Shown here: piece by piece, positions 10,783 to 20,962 of the stretch | Layout of the letters: every line of letters begins with the position of its first letter | How positions within the stretch are numbered: position 1 is the first letter of the stretch | DNA from: Semisulcospira habei | Taxonomy: Eukaryota; Mollusca; Gastropoda; Semisulcospiridae | Assembly (NCBI GenBank): GCA_036245525.1 | Contig: BTPG01000003.1 | Location: 135,840,873-135,904,872 of the forward strand | DNA: 64,000 nucleotides | Reading direction: 5' to 3' | Translations under genes and position numbers: made by a program | Notes under the pieces: model-generated | Told to the model about the DNA's origin: nothing | The model's input: only the letters and a program-made list of their open reading frames with translations | Database searches by the model: none

Positions 10783-10848
10783 GCAAGAGGTGTAAATTCG
10801 AATGAGACCCTGAAGTTGCAGGGTCTCATTACAATTTGCACCTCTTGC
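10783..10848. mobile_element. HPA hairpin, strongly covarying
   Basis: GCAAGAGGTGTAAATT...AATTTGCACCTCTTGC, and inner GAGACCCTG pairing with CAGGGTCTC where the family has GAGCCCCTG/CAGGGGCTC. Several paired substitutions are private to this copy. Confidence 0.9.
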
Positions 10849-11004
10849 AGGTGACGTGGCTGGCCCCGGAGAATCGCTCACTCCTCTGCATTTAGAAAAC
10901 GTAAAAAAGAGGGCAAAAAGGCAAAAAAATAAAAAGAGATGGACTGTTTTAAAATGTATTGCTATTCAAGGCATTGGAACAGGTTTTTTTTCCCCTTCCT
11001 TTTT

Positions 11005-11169
11005 GTCTACCGTATTTTAAAAAAAAATACGGTAGACTTTGAAATGGGGCTGATCGGAGTGCATTCCGGAGCATGCAGATGACGTTTTTGGCGTGCGGCG
11101 CAGAAATTCTGGCAAAGAAGTAACAAGAGCAAAACCTTGCTAGAGAACGTCTTTTTGGCGCCAAACGGC

Positions 11170-11243
<74 letters not shown>

Positions 11244-11617
11244 CAGCGACTAGAGCCCGCGTTTGAGGGCGGACAAGCTTGAAATTTTAGGATATTGTCC
11301 CTAAAAGAATTATGGACCTTTTTTTTGAAACTTTTTGATTAAGATGCTCATTGGCGACTAAACGGCCGTTTCACAAAAACCGGTTGGTCCACACTGGAGT
11401 CCGTAAGTTTTCTTATTTTTACCAGATATTTTGCGTATAGCTAGATAAAAGGGAGATATTGAATGAGTTCGTTAACCAGCATTGTACCTCTAGAACTTTT
11501 TGAGTGATAATGAAATATTTTGGGAATAAAATATTTCACGTTTTGGGGATTAATTTCACGAATTATATGGGTTTAATCTTTAAAGCATCTGAGCTCCAAA
11601 CAATACGGTAGACTTTG
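11005..11617. mobile_element. DNA element with TACCGTATT/AATACGGTA ends
   Basis: Left end GTCTACCGTATT (plus an adjacent inverted AATACGGTAGAC that makes an end hairpin) and right end AATACGGTAGAC at 11606-11617. The interior shares ordered blocks with 13156-14499: AAGTAACAAGA/AAATAACAAGA, TTTTTGGCGC, a (GT)n tract, and TTGAATGAGTTCGTTA-ACCAGC. No transposase was recognised, so a non-autonomous terminal-inverted-repeat element is inferred. Confidence 0.6.
11172..11242. repeat. (GT)n microsatellite
   Basis: About 34 GT units inside the element at 11005-11617. Confidence 0.95.
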
Positions 11618-11956
11618 GGGTGAAATCCTCATCTTGTGTAATGTATTGTGGTTTCAAGTTACACCATTTTTAAACATCCCACCCCACCCCACCCCCACCC
11701 CCACCCTCTCAGCGAAGCCTGCAGACAAGGTTGTGTTCTTTCCATCAAGACATTCCAGAATTTGCTTTTTTTTTTGTGAAACGATGCCGCCGCAGGGTTC
11801 TTGGTCCCTCTGTCTCGCACATGCCTGGAAAGTGTAACCACAATTAGTCACAGCGTTTCTTTCGCAACGCCTCATGCATACTGGCCCTGTCTGGTGTTTT
11901 CAAATCTTGGAACCGCCACAAACGCCTAGCTTTTTTTCACACGTCTAGACAAATTG
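11618..11956. other. No recognisable gene
   Basis: A C-rich patch (CCCACCCC) lies near 11679-11705; nothing else recognised. Confidence 0.4.
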
Positions 11957-12047
11957 TAACTCTTTGGCTGTGGGTAGCGGTTTTTGTGGCGATGATTCCT
12001 GTCGGAATCATCGCGACAAAAACCGCTCCCCACAGCCAAAGGGTTAA
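11957..12047. mobile_element. HPC hairpin (TTAA-type MITE)
   Basis: TAACTCTTTGGCTGTGGGTAG pairs with its complement, ending CCACAGCCAAAGGGTTAA. The GTGGG/CCCAC variant replaces the family GTCGG/CCGAC in both arms. Confidence 0.85.
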
Positions 12048-12555
12048 CAGTTTGTGGTCCTTCAGTGTCGCCAGCCGTTTCCTTGCAGAAAGAGAGACTA
12101 CGCAGTCACAGCGTAGGTCGGGCCGACGGCGGTCCGGCTTGGCTGACCCGCGGATTTTTTGCGCGCTGGGAAGGGGCGTGTGTATTTATGGAAGGGGGAC
12201 GATTTTCGGATGCTATCTCTCGACACTGATACCGTTGGACACAGGTAGTGCCTTTGTGGTGTCGAATGCCCCACCCCGCCCACTCTCTCGCCGGACTGAT
12301 AAGCAAGTCAAAGCGGCTGTTCGGCGATGATCTGCCGTTTATGTGTGTTATCACTTACACGCTAAGTTGCTGTCAGTTGCTTCTTTCATGTACACTAGAC
12401 ATCTGTATACAAAAAGCATATCTGACTGGACTACTTTTCGAGTTTGTCCGCCAGCCTGGAAAAATAGATGTACATTGTGACCACAAAAGTAAGGTGCATA
12501 GACTCATGAGGAAAAAAACAAATCAGTGGCGTTTGCAAATATAGAACATCGACAC
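12048..12555. other. No gene; HPF-like relic at 12115-12170
   Basis: GGTCGGGCCGACGGCGG and GGATTTTTTGCGCGCTGGG resemble HPF words but the arms no longer pair well. Confidence 0.4.
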
Positions 12556-12635
12556 TTAACTCATTCGAAACGTGCCGCCTCCGGATACGCGGCTTAAGCC
12601 GCATATCCGGAGGCGGCACGTCTCGAATGGGTTAA
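12556..12635. mobile_element. HPG hairpin (TTAA-type MITE)
   Basis: TTAACTCATTCGAAACGTGCC and GGCACGTCTCGAATGGGTTAA enclose CCGGATACGCGGCTTAAGCCGC. Almost perfectly self-complementary with TTAA at both ends. Confidence 0.9.
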
Positions 12636-12724
12636 TTGCATTTTTGTCCATTTGTCGAGCCGCTGACTTCAACCTGTAATACTTTCTTTAACTAGGGATG
12701 TAAATGGGTTTAGGCTGTCTGCGA

Positions 12725-12790
12725 GCAAGAGGTACAGATTCTCATGCTCCCCTGCGAATGCAGGGGCTCATGAGAATATATGCCTCTTAC
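12725..12790. mobile_element. HPA hairpin
   Basis: GCAAGAGGTACAGATTCTCATG with right arm TCATGAGAATATATGCCTCTTAC. Confidence 0.85.
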
Positions 12791-13155
12791 AGACGGAGGT
12801 GGTTGCTAGTTGTGTAGACAAGAAAGCGAGAAAGTGCGCTCAGGTAATGTTTGTTGAAAGATAATAGATCCAATACTGGGACGGGCGTTTTTCTACTGCT
12901 GCGAGTAGTGAGGCTGTAACTGGTATTTTGCCAAGCCCCCTCTGCATGCGGCGAAAGCTGTTTTGCAATTGTTTTCCATAACAGATCCCTCTCGCTACCT
13001 ATCTTACAGGGCACTGTTGTTTGACAACATTGGCGATCATCCGATTCGCGCCTTTTGCTGCACTGGAGATGTGCGGTTCCTTTTTATGCTGCGTCATGTT
13101 CCCAAAGCTTTGAATACATCGGAATCGTGTGTTCATTGAGTGTGACTAGGTTGTT
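12791..13155. other. No recognisable gene
   Basis: No supported gene. Confidence 0.4.
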
Positions 13156-14499
13156 GTCTACCGTATTGGCTTCGCAAAGAAATAACAAGATAAAATTCAC
13201 GTCACGTCTAGCCACTCTAACCTTGCTGTTGAATGTCGTTTTTTGGCGCGAAGCGCCGTTACGTGCGTATGTGTGTGTGTGTGCGCGCGTATGTATGTAC
13301 ACGAGAATCTCCGATATTACTATACGCATAAACTTGAAACTTAACAAAATACTTTTTTAAGTGGGTGGCTAAGAGAGCCTCCGAGCATATTCTAATTGGA
13401 TGTCTCATTGAAGACATAAAAGACCGTTTATAGAATGTTGGTTTACCCAGATTAGAGTCCGCAATTTTGATTAAATGCACTTGAAATTTTGGATATTGCT
13501 AGTTTGTTGAAAGACATTGGACGAGTTCGTTAGCCAGCTTTGTATCTGTTCGACATTTTCGAAGATGAAAGTTCAATGCGGGGGAAAAAATTCAGAAGTA
13601 AGACTCCTTGATTTCATCAGAAGAATCAAACAGTGACGGTGACCTAAAAGCACCAAACACGACAGTGTTTTATACAATGTTCGGCCTAATTGATGATGCA
13701 AATCACCAGCACGTCAGTGTCTTACATTTAGGTAGACAGTCTCTCTACTTTTGTAGTGATGTTTGCGAACGTATTGTGGAAAAGATGGAATATGCACGCA
13801 AGTTCATACAGAAGAGGCTTTGTGGGCATGGGCCATTCCACCTTATTCTTCAAAATAGCTGTGGCTACGCCAGCCCAGAGAATGTCTAACCCGTAGGAAG
13901 CTCCGTGTGTCTGCCGTCTGTATTTGTGTGTGCCATTCTACCGTTTGTGTATGTGTGTGCCATTGCCGTGAAGGGGGGGGGGGGGCGGATTAAAGGGAGT
14001 TATTGAATGAGTTCGTAATCCGGCATTGTACCTCTTCAACGTTTTCAATAATAATTAATTCATTTTTGCAAGTTTTGGAGCCACTATTTGCTGCTTACTC
14101 CCACCAAACAGTCAGCCGTGGAAGAGGCTGTTTGGAACAAAACAGTCAGCTCTGGAAGAGCATGATTTTAGGATGAGTGACGTGAAACATCAAATTCGTC
14201 ACAGTGTACACAGCGTCGCGAGACCAGCGATGCTATGACGTGAAGCTTATAGCGACGTCATTTTGCTGCTCGTGCTATTCTTCTTCTTCAGAATTCCTGT
14301 CGCTACTCCAGCCCACAGAGCGTACTAATGGCGGAAAGCGCTGTACGTCCGTCTTTATCTGTGCGCGCCTGCGTGTGTGTCGATCAGAGGTTTGCTTAGA
14401 GATAAGGGAAATGGATCAGAAGGATAAGCTTAAAAATATGAACAACTCTGAATGTTCCTAAAAGAAAAACGCACGTAATATCCAAACAATACGGTAGAC
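13156..14499. mobile_element. Second TACCGTATT-ended element, 1.34 kb
   Basis: Starts GTCTACCGTATT and ends AATACGGTAGAC (14488-14499), the same ends as 11005-11617. It carries two diverged internal repeats of the GT-rich and GAGTTCGTTA blocks (13505-13560 and 14004-14030), so it may be a composite or tandem of two copies. A 93-codon frame lies inside (see 13608). Confidence 0.55.
13608..13889 (+). other. Unrecognised 93-codon open frame inside the element
   Basis: Reads from an ATG after TTGATTTC to a TAA. It has mixed composition, several Cys (FCSDVCER) and an HVSVLHLG stretch, unlike the repeat-derived frames elsewhere. I do not recognise a family. It could be a relic of the element's own gene, a host exon, or chance. 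Splice-site signals at its edges are not compelling. Confidence 0.2.
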
Positions 14500-14501
14500 T
14501 T

Positions 14502-14758
<257 letters not shown>

Positions 14759-14924
14759 GCCTAACACACCTGACTCCCCTCATCACCTTTGGGACCTGAC
14801 CTGTCCGATTTAAAAACAACTTCCCTCACCCGGAAAATGCCACCAATGTTTTCCTGTTTGCTTAGTCGCAACCTTAAACCCGGAATCTTGCACTTTCTAA
14901 GGAACAGACTATTAGTAATCAAGA

Positions 14925-14960
14925 CAAGAGGCAGGGGTTCATGAGAATCTATGCCTCTTG
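14925..14960. mobile_element. HPA half copy
   Basis: AAGAGGCAGGGGTTCATGAG-AATCTATGCCTCTTG: the right arm is complete, the left arm reduced to AAGAGGCA. Confidence 0.7.
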
Positions 14961-15140
14961 TAGATGTAGGTAGGGACTTCTAGTATAACACCTGACCTGC
15001 ATTCTCAACAGACCTTGAAAAAATCACTGTCCTATAACCAGGGCAACAGTAAAACGTGTAGGAGGAGAGAGAGGGAAAGAGAGCGAGAGAAAAACCAAAC
15101 AGATTTTGTTCAAAAATGGATGAGAGCAGAAGGAGGCCAA

Positions 15141-15242
15141 AGTTGCACGCGTTTCGACAAAAATAAACAGTGGATTAAAAGCCCGATCGCATGTTTGTCC
15201 GTGCTTTTAATCCACTGTTTTCGTGGAAACAGGTGCAATTTC
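15141..15242. mobile_element. Long hairpin, single copy here
   Basis: AACAGTGGATTAAAAGC pairs with GCTTTTAATCCACTGTT. The outer AGTTGCACGCGTTTCGAC partly pairs with GTGGAAACAGGTGCAATT. About 40-bp arms. Confidence 0.7.
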
Positions 15243-15796
15243 GACTTCTGCTATCCGGTAATTTGTTATTGAAGAGAAAAAGAGGTCAGTAACTTTAATT
15301 CAACAACAGTAACAAGTTTAATACACAGTCCATTTTTGGAAATTCTGGGCAGTGAGACGAGAGCTGGTACTATTATTTCATATGTGAGACGGACAGACTA
15401 TGGATGCAACTACGCACTTTCTGTACAGTGTCTTTGGACAGACAGAGAGAAGCGTTTGCAGCATTATCACTATTCCACCTGCAGAAATGCCAGACAAATC
15501 AGTCACTGCCGTTGAGCTGTCTTGGTTGACCCAGCTCCCACGGACCCAAATACCCAGCCGACCGTTGCCCAATTTCATCCGGATCCGGCTTCTAATTTTG
15601 ACAGCAATCCGATCCCTTCATTGGCCCCGTTATAACGTGAGTTATAGCACCAGACACAACAAGAGCCCCACTTTGATTGGCGGGCTCTAATTGTGACAGA
15701 TGGACTCTACCGGCAGTGACGATATCCGATGAACGCGATTTGTTTTCGTTGCGCTCTCGAACAAACTTGATTCTCTCGCTCAAACCCGTTCCTTCT
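15243..15796. other. No confirmed gene
   Basis: A frame from 15400 (LYSVFGQ...SVCSI) faintly recalls Sema-domain strands, but no good splice sites or further motifs support it. Confidence 0.3.
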
Positions 15797-15861
15797 GCAA
15801 GAGGCATAGATTCTCACGAGCCCCTGCTTTGCAGGGGCTCGTGAGAATCTACGCCTCTTGC
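15797..15861. mobile_element. HPA hairpin, strongly covarying
   Basis: Near-perfect arms with CTCACGAGCCCC pairing with GGGGCTCGTGAG; the family usually has CTCATGAG in both arms. Confidence 0.92.
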
Positions 15862-16110
15862 TGGGTGTGGGTTGGCCTCAGGTGTTCCCCGTATCGAGAG
15901 TGTTCAAGTAAAACTGTCAAGCTACTCCCAGGTCGGTTGACCTGGAGTGTAAGCTGCGCGAGAGATTATTAAAGCAAACGTTAGTTCTTCTCATAACACA
16001 CGTCACGCACGCTCTTGCAAGCCCATGCATCTGATGTTCAATAACACCACACACGCAATTTCGTCAGTCTCCCAGGTTCATAGATCTTCATGTATCTGTG
16101 TTTTTTTTCT

Positions 16111-16270
16111 CGGTGGCCAGCTGGGGAGCTTAAGTGGCAAGACATTCAGTTATCGTCCGAAAGGTCGCAGGTTCGAACCCAGCTGGAGTCAAAATTTGTT
16201 CGGGCCGTATCTGAAATCACCTACGAGGTGGGCAAAAGACGTTAAACCCTACACGTTTAACGTTTTCTTC
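16111..16270 (+). mobile_element. tRNA-derived SINE
   Basis: A-box-like GAGCTTAAGTGGCAAGAC and perfect B box GGTTCGAACCC at about 16172-16182. A body follows with ACGAGGTGGGCAAAAGACG and the end word GTTAAACCCTACACG. A minus-strand relative is at 5212-5392. Confidence 0.8.
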
Positions 16271-16330
16271 TGTGTTCCTCATCTAGTGGTAGTTGAAATT
16301 ACGGGACGTTCGATGTAAGCCTACGATGCC

Positions 16331-16400
16331 GATTCAAGATTCAAGAAAACTTTATTGTCTGTTTTAAAATAAATGAAACAGAAAATTACTTTAGGTTCCA
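16331..16400 (-). mobile_element. Retroposon 3' end with (CTTGAATC)n-type tail
   Basis: GATTCAAGATTCAAGAAAAC then TTTATTGTC on the plus strand is the complement of GACAATAAAG...CTTGAATCTTGAATC. A similar end in the other orientation occurs at 19810-19855 (AATAAAATCATCTTGAATC). The body to the right is not delimited. Confidence 0.5.
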
Positions 16401-16525
16401 TGCGCTCTGTTGTTTCTAAAATACTTAAATATAATAAGAACTTACGTTGTGGTGACAAGTAAAAAGCGCATAAAACTTAATTATTCTAGCATCACGCATA
16501 ATAAATTATTAATATTAATAACTCT

Positions 16526-16549
16526 TACACACACACGCACACACACACA

Positions 16550-16611
<62 letters not shown>
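16526..16611. repeat. (CA)n microsatellite
   Basis: About 42 CA units with two interruptions. Confidence 0.95.
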
Positions 16612-16615
<4 letters not shown>

Positions 16616-17044
16616 GAGCGCACAGCGCACTATCAAAATCGGTATATCAGTAAGAGATAAATTAAAATAGATTAAACTCGGCACCTTAAGTTTTAAAACG
16701 AAAACCTGTGTTTGACACTGGGGACGAACTTGTCACCTTGACGATCATGCCATATGCCTGTACGTAACCGATCTTACGGAGGAGAACAATAGGTGTTTTC
16801 AAGGACTTTTCCCCGAGGGACTCGAAGAAAATGGTTGCTTGACGAGGTGCCTATTGTTCACTCATCTGACTGTTGGAAATTTGTGTGCTGGTCTGTGATT
16901 TTGGACCTTACTGCAATTTGTCGTCTGCAGCGGTCTGACGTTGATATCGGGGTAGTCACTCAATCGACCACATGACTTCTAAATAAATAAGATTAGCATG
17001 AACAGGATCATCATCGACAGCCACTGAGGATAATTTGTACAAGT
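16612..17044. other. No gene; HPD half copy
   Basis: GGTCTGTGATTTTGGACCTTAC at 16890-16911 is one HPD arm without its partner. No other recognised feature. Confidence 0.5.
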
Positions 17045-17057
17045 AGGATGGTGAGGT
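17045..17057. repeat. Target-site duplication, left copy
   Basis: AGGATGGTGAGGT, repeated exactly at 17851-17863, brackets the LINE insertion. Confidence 0.85.
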
Positions 17058-17847
17058 ATTTTGCAGACGACTTGGCATTACTGTCCCACGCTCATCAACA
17101 AATGCAGGACAAGACCACGAGGCTTGCTGACATCTCGTCCCAAGTGGGCCTCACCATTCACAAACAGAAAACAAAGACAATGAGGCTGAACGCAACCAGG
17201 GAAGAACCAGTATTGCTTGCTGGCACCCCGTTGGAGGAGGTGGAGTCCTTCACCTATCTCGGGAGCATCATAGACAAAAAAGGCGGCACTGATGCAGATG
17301 TCAGAGCACGAATCGGTAAAGCCAGAGCAGCCTTTCTCCAGTTGAAAGCAAAGTGTGGAGCTCCAGAGAGCTGTCACAACACACCAAAGTCCGGATTTTC
17401 AACTCCAATGTTAAAGCAGTTCTCCTAGATGGAGCAGAGACTTGGAGATTGACAAAAACCACAGTCAACAGAGTACAGACCTTCATGAACAGTTGCCTTA
17501 GAAGAATTTTGAAAATCCACTGGCCAGAGAAGATCAGCAACGTCAGACTCTGGGAGAGAACAGAGCAGATAACAGCAGAGAATGAAATTGGGCGAAGAAG
17601 ATGGGGATGGATCGGTCACAGTCTGAGAAAGCCAGCTTCCAGTATCACCAGGCAGGCATTGTCATGGAACCCCCAGGGAAAGAGGAAAAGATGTAGGCCG
17701 AGAAACTCCTGGCGTCGAGACCTCCAAGCAGACATCAAGAAACTGGGAACCACCTGGAGTAGAATCGAAGGAGAAGCACAGGACAGGAGTTGCTGGAGGT
17801 CTCTCGTCGACGGCCTATACCCGGGTAGGGGTGACAGGCGTAAGTAA
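17058..17847 (+). pseudogene. Reverse transcriptase C-terminal fragment, frameshifted
   Basis: About 263 residues' worth of coding sequence in two frames. The first frame is good to about 17350 (AAFLQLK) and the second from about 17353 (VWSSRELSQHTK) to 17847. Compared with the copy at 50 kb, this one has two extra bases (TTGAAAGCAAAGTG versus TTGAAAAAAGTG), which breaks the frame. It also reads VLLDGAETW where the other copy reads VLLYGAETW. The apparent start Met-Val-Arg comes from target DNA and not from the element. Confidence 0.85.
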
Positions 17848-17850
17848 GTA
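17058..17850 (+). mobile_element. 5'-truncated RTE-like non-LTR retrotransposon
   Basis: The insertion begins inside the reverse transcriptase at the catalytic FADD motif (Y-F-A-D-D-L-A-L-L) and runs through the thumb (FTYLGSIIDKKGG) and C-terminal region (LLDGAETWRLT, RRRWGWIGHSLRK, GRPRNSW-like) to a stop. It ends with a (GTAA)n tail. A 13-bp target duplication flanks it, so this is a precise truncated insertion. The clade (RTE-like versus relatives) is my judgement from the C-terminal layout. A minus-strand copy lies at 49958-50577. Confidence 0.88.
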
Positions 17851-17863
17851 AGGATGGTGAGGT
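17851..17863. repeat. Target-site duplication, right copy
   Basis: AGGATGGTGAGGT, exact repeat of 17045-17057. Confidence 0.85.
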
Positions 17864-18228
17864 GACTAGGCAGTCTTCGAGAGCAACAGAGCTTCATCGG
17901 CAAATGTAGGATACGCGGTCACGAAGCAAAAAATCGACCTAATATGTGAGGAGTTTAATCAGTAAACAATCATTGACTGTTTCATCAGTTGGATAGTGTA
18001 GTTCACCATCCGTCACAGAACAGTCTCCTCCAGGCTGAGGAACAATGAAGTCGATGTTGTCGCTTTCAACCTAGTAACTAACTATGATGTGTTTGGAAGA
18101 AAAAAAAAGGTCAAAGACAATGTTTACATTCAGTTTTATTTTTTGGTCAGATAAGTGATGCGAGGCTTGCTTCACAAGGCGGTTGTGAGAATTTTCTGTT
18201 GAGCTACAGGTTCCAAATTTCGTCAAGC
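17864..18228. other. No recognisable gene
   Basis: No supported gene. Confidence 0.4.
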
Positions 18229-18268
18229 GGGGGGGGGGGGGGGGGGGGGGGGGGAGAGAGAGAGAGAA
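18229..18268. repeat. Poly-G then (GA)n
   Basis: About 26 G followed by a short GA run. Confidence 0.95.
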
Positions 18269-18576
18269 GGAGAATCTAAGGAGGCAACAGAAGCAAAACA
18301 TAATTTTGCCCCAGAATCTCACTAACGAGGTTGCATGCGAAAACCATCGAAGTGAGGCAAGAAATAGATGTAAATCCTCTTGACACTCTCATCTATATAA
18401 GGGTCTGTCTGCGTCACTTGCACTGAGATAAACTGTGCCCTCCCTGAACGTGAAGTTTTAACGTGAAGCTAATTATGTCATTCGTTGATCGTGAATAGGG
18501 TCCTTCATCCAGAATTCCTATGTGCAAGACCGCAGGGACTCGCGAGAATCATGATACCATCATGATTATTATAGCA
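18269..18576. other. No gene; weak HPA relic
   Basis: GCAAGACCGCAGGGACTCGCGAGAATCATG near 18524 recalls one HPA arm. Nothing else. Confidence 0.35.
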
Positions 18577-19137
18577 TGTTCTTAATTAAACGAACTTTAG
18601 TTCGCGAACTCTGACGAACTACAGTTCACGATATCGGACGAACCAGGTTGGTTCTTAATTGGACGATCTAAAGCTACGGCGAACCTAGTTCGAAGCAGTT
18701 CACGAACCTCGGCAAACCATAGTTCGCTGTCGGAAAACATTCGCTCAACGTGTTGAGCAAACAAAGACGAACATTTTCTCTGATTGGTCAAAACTTTTAC
18801 CCTCTTCTGCGTTGGAGATAAGAAGAGAGTCACCGATACAAACAAATATGGCGGACGGTGATATTTCACTCGTGCGAAGAACAAGACCTATTTTTTTTTT
18901 TATTATTATTGATTTGTGGGAGGCGCAACGCTGTTTGTGGGGTCGCTACTGCAAGGAGTACAAAAACATTGTTCAAATCGCGAAGCGGCATAGCGGCAGC
19001 CATTTTTAACACCTTCGCAGACAGTAAGTACGCCGAATCAAGCACTTCAGTTAAGAAAGAGAACCATGGCAAACCAAAAGATCGCCGATCTTCTCCGATC
19101 TAGGTTTGCCGATCAATAGTTCGTCTAATTAAGAACA
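18577..19137 (+). mobile_element. Harbinger-like element with MADF-domain remnant
   Basis: Terminal inverted repeats: left TGTTCTTAATTAAACGAACT; right, complemented, TGTTCTTAATTAGACGAACT. Subterminal GAACT/AGTTC words are abundant on the left side. Inside, an ATG at 18848 opens a frame with ATGGCGGACGG, an interrupting T run, and then DLWEAQRCLW...KEYKN. This matches the start of a MADF (Myb/SANT-like) domain, which PIF/Harbinger elements and related host proteins carry. The rest of the domain is eroded. I could not identify a clean target duplication. Confidence 0.6.
18848..19066 (+). pseudogene. MADF/Myb-like accessory protein remnant
   Basis: N-terminal MADGD, then after about 10 codons a low-complexity FFFIII stretch (a T-run expansion), then the MADF signature L-W-E-x2-R-C-L-W-x6-E-Y-K-N. 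A frame change follows near 18960-19010. Only about the first third of a MADF domain is readable. In autonomous PIF/Harbinger elements the DNA-binding partner is encoded beside the DDE transposase; no transposase core is visible here. Confidence 0.5.
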
Positions 19138-19303
19138 GCTCTATGTGTTATAAATGATGTTGACGGACTTTGTCGGAGCGGTGCCCGCTGAACACCGGTG
19201 CTGTACTATAGCGACGGGCCTCCAGGTGCAGTTTTGACCGTTGTTTTATGTTGCCTAGATGGGAGATTATTCAGTTCCTTTCGACGGTAATTTGTTTCTG
19301 TTG

Positions 19304-19510
19304 TTAACTCATTCTACCCCAACACCGAAATCCCCAAATGTTGCCATTGTCCTCTGAAGACTGCATTGCAGTGCAGGACACAGATCGACCATGATAGTTC
19401 AAGGGTGATGCCAGAATAGCTTGGCGCCCATAGGCATTCTGGCATCACCCTTGAACTATCATGGTCGATCCTTATCTTACTGTGGTGTGTCTGGTGTAGA
19501 AAGAGTTAAC
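19304..19510. mobile_element. HPB hairpin, TTAACTCATTCTACCCC subtype
   Basis: TTAACTCATTCTACCCCAAC and AGAGTTAA ends; palindrome with GGGTGATGCC pairing with GGCATCACCC. The right arm skips the inner CGCCAAGCTA block, so the two arms differ in length. The subtype also occurs at 41309. Confidence 0.85.
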
Positions 19511-19639
19511 TTGTATTTTTATGTACTAGCCTTAGTCAAGTAAGAATTAACAAAAAGAGCATAATTTTTATACTAGTGTGTTCAGGAGACTTAGGGCTAT
19601 CTTAGCATTCTGTTTTTGTCAGGGAGGTTCGGGTCGGGA

Positions 19640-19856
19640 TGAGGCCACTGGCGCCGGCCATTAGATGCCTTGGCGACGGGCTTCACCCGTCCCGAGTCAT
19701 TGTCCATTGTGTAGCTCTGTTGTTTGTAATTTGTGGGAAGTCCGAGTGAGTGAATGTGAGCAGTACCTGCAGTGGCAAGACAATTTTTGCTGTGTATGAT
19801 TATCTTCTATTACAGCAACAATAAAATCATCTTGAATCTAGAATCTAGAATCCATG
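19640..19856 (+). mobile_element. Non-LTR retroposon 3' region
   Basis: Ends in AACAATAAAATCATCTTGAATC followed by TAGAATCTAGAATCC, a heptanucleotide tail. Upstream GGCGCCGGCCATTAGATGCC...TTGTAGCTCTGTTG-like text resembles LINE 3' UTRs. No coding sequence visible. Confidence 0.45.
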
Positions 19857-19960
19857 CCTCTTGCTTCTAACGATCGGCTCTGTTCCACCAAAGTAGATGG
19901 ACGTGGGGGTTGAAACCTGTGATAGAATAGGGAGCTCTGGATTGACGAGCACAGGTCTTC

Positions 19961-20015
19961 CCAGTGCGCAAAACGCCACAGGACCGTCGTCGGCCCGATG
20001 GCCTTTGCGCACTTG
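19961..20015. mobile_element. HPF hairpin
   Basis: AGTGCGCAAAACGCC pairs with GGCCTTTGCGCACTT around GGACCGTCGTCGGCCC. Best relative at 53351. Confidence 0.7.
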
Positions 20016-20479
20016 TTAGGTGTTGAGGTCTCATCGCGATTGCGTCCACTGAGGTTCTCTTGATTTCTCTACGAAAATAACCGCATTGTCAGGTCCTGTT
20101 GTCATTCGGAAATGCAGTCATTTTTTTTTATTTTTTATTTTTTTGTCCGGATGACGCGGAACTCTTGCCATGGCATTTGGAGTGTGAGTTTGATTTTTGC
20201 AGATTCGATTATTTTTCCTAAGGCGAAAAGTGCGTTTTTATGAGTTTAGGGCTGTTGAGTGGGTAAGAATTACAGAATATTATCTGAGGCAAGCTTTGAT
20301 GGATACGGTATAGATTACATGGGAAAGTTCAGCGTCTGGCTGATTGATTCCCTTGATACGTGAAATTTGTCACATAGTGTACTTGTGCTTTGTCACATAG
20401 TGTATTTTCATACATTAAACGTTGGACACAACAAATCGCCACGGGACTCAATGCTTCTCGTTTACATCATTTACATACT
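20016..20479. other. No recognisable gene
   Basis: T-rich patch at 20120-20142. A short tandem duplication TTTGTCACATAGTGTA occurs around 20367-20405. Confidence 0.4.
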
Positions 20480-20565
20480 CCGTCATTGCTACTGACGATA
20501 TGGTTCGACGGAAAAAGGCGTCTTGTTCGCCAAGCGGTATCGTCCGTAGCAGTCAAGGGGTTAAA
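20480..20565. mobile_element. HPO element copy
   Basis: TACTGACGATATGG... AAAGGCGTCTTGTTCGCC and right end CCGTAGCAGTCAAGGGGTTAA, matching HPO at 10304. Confidence 0.6.
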
Positions 20566-20610
20566 AACGTCGAAATTAAAGGATTTTTTTAAACAATTTT
20601 ATTTTCTTCT

Positions 20611-20666
20611 AACATTCCGACAGGAATCATCTCGACAAAAACCGCTACCGACAGCCAAAGGGTTAA
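20611..20666. mobile_element. HPC half copy
   Basis: Right arm only: GGAATCATCTCGACAAAAAC to CCGACAGCCAAAGGGTTAA. Confidence 0.7.
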
Positions 20667-20900
20667 TCTTTCTTCATTTAGACTTTCCCCGTAGTATTCA
20701 TTGGCATTTTCAAGGGTCCTGAACTAGCTTCTCCTGTACGTAGAGCTTTCACCAAATTAATCTGCTGGGTCTATCCCCCCCACCCCCAACCCACCACCCC
20801 CCTTTCCCTCCAGCCTCCCTCGCGTAAGTAATGCTTACTGACCGCGTCCCCATTTCCTCGTCTACACATGTGCGCCGGTCCGTGAATTCGGGCCTCCCTA
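20667..20900. other. C-rich intronic sequence
   Basis: Polypyrimidine CCCCCCACCCCCAACCC region at 20775-20820; no gene. Confidence 0.4.
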
Positions 20901-20962
20901 GTAAGCAAAAGACCCTTGGGCCGACGTCGGCTGCGGTGGGCCCGAAGATCTTTTGCTCGCTG
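20901..20962. mobile_element. HPF hairpin
   Basis: GTAAGCAAAAGACCCTTGGG pairs with CCCGAAGATCTTTTGCTCGC around CCGACGTCGGCTGCGGTGG. Confidence 0.7.

Noticed and set aside
13608..13889. A host gene exon
   Set aside because: Kept only as an unassigned frame: it lies inside a mobile element and lacks convincing splice sites.
15400..15570. Possible Sema-domain exon (LYSVFGQ ... SVCSI)
   Set aside because: Resemblance is weak, the upstream acceptor is poor, and no adjacent conserved Sema motif continues the frame.
20809..20818. 10-nt microexon between CCCTCCAG and GTAAGT
   Set aside because: Length breaks the reading frame and the acceptor lies in low-complexity C-rich DNA.
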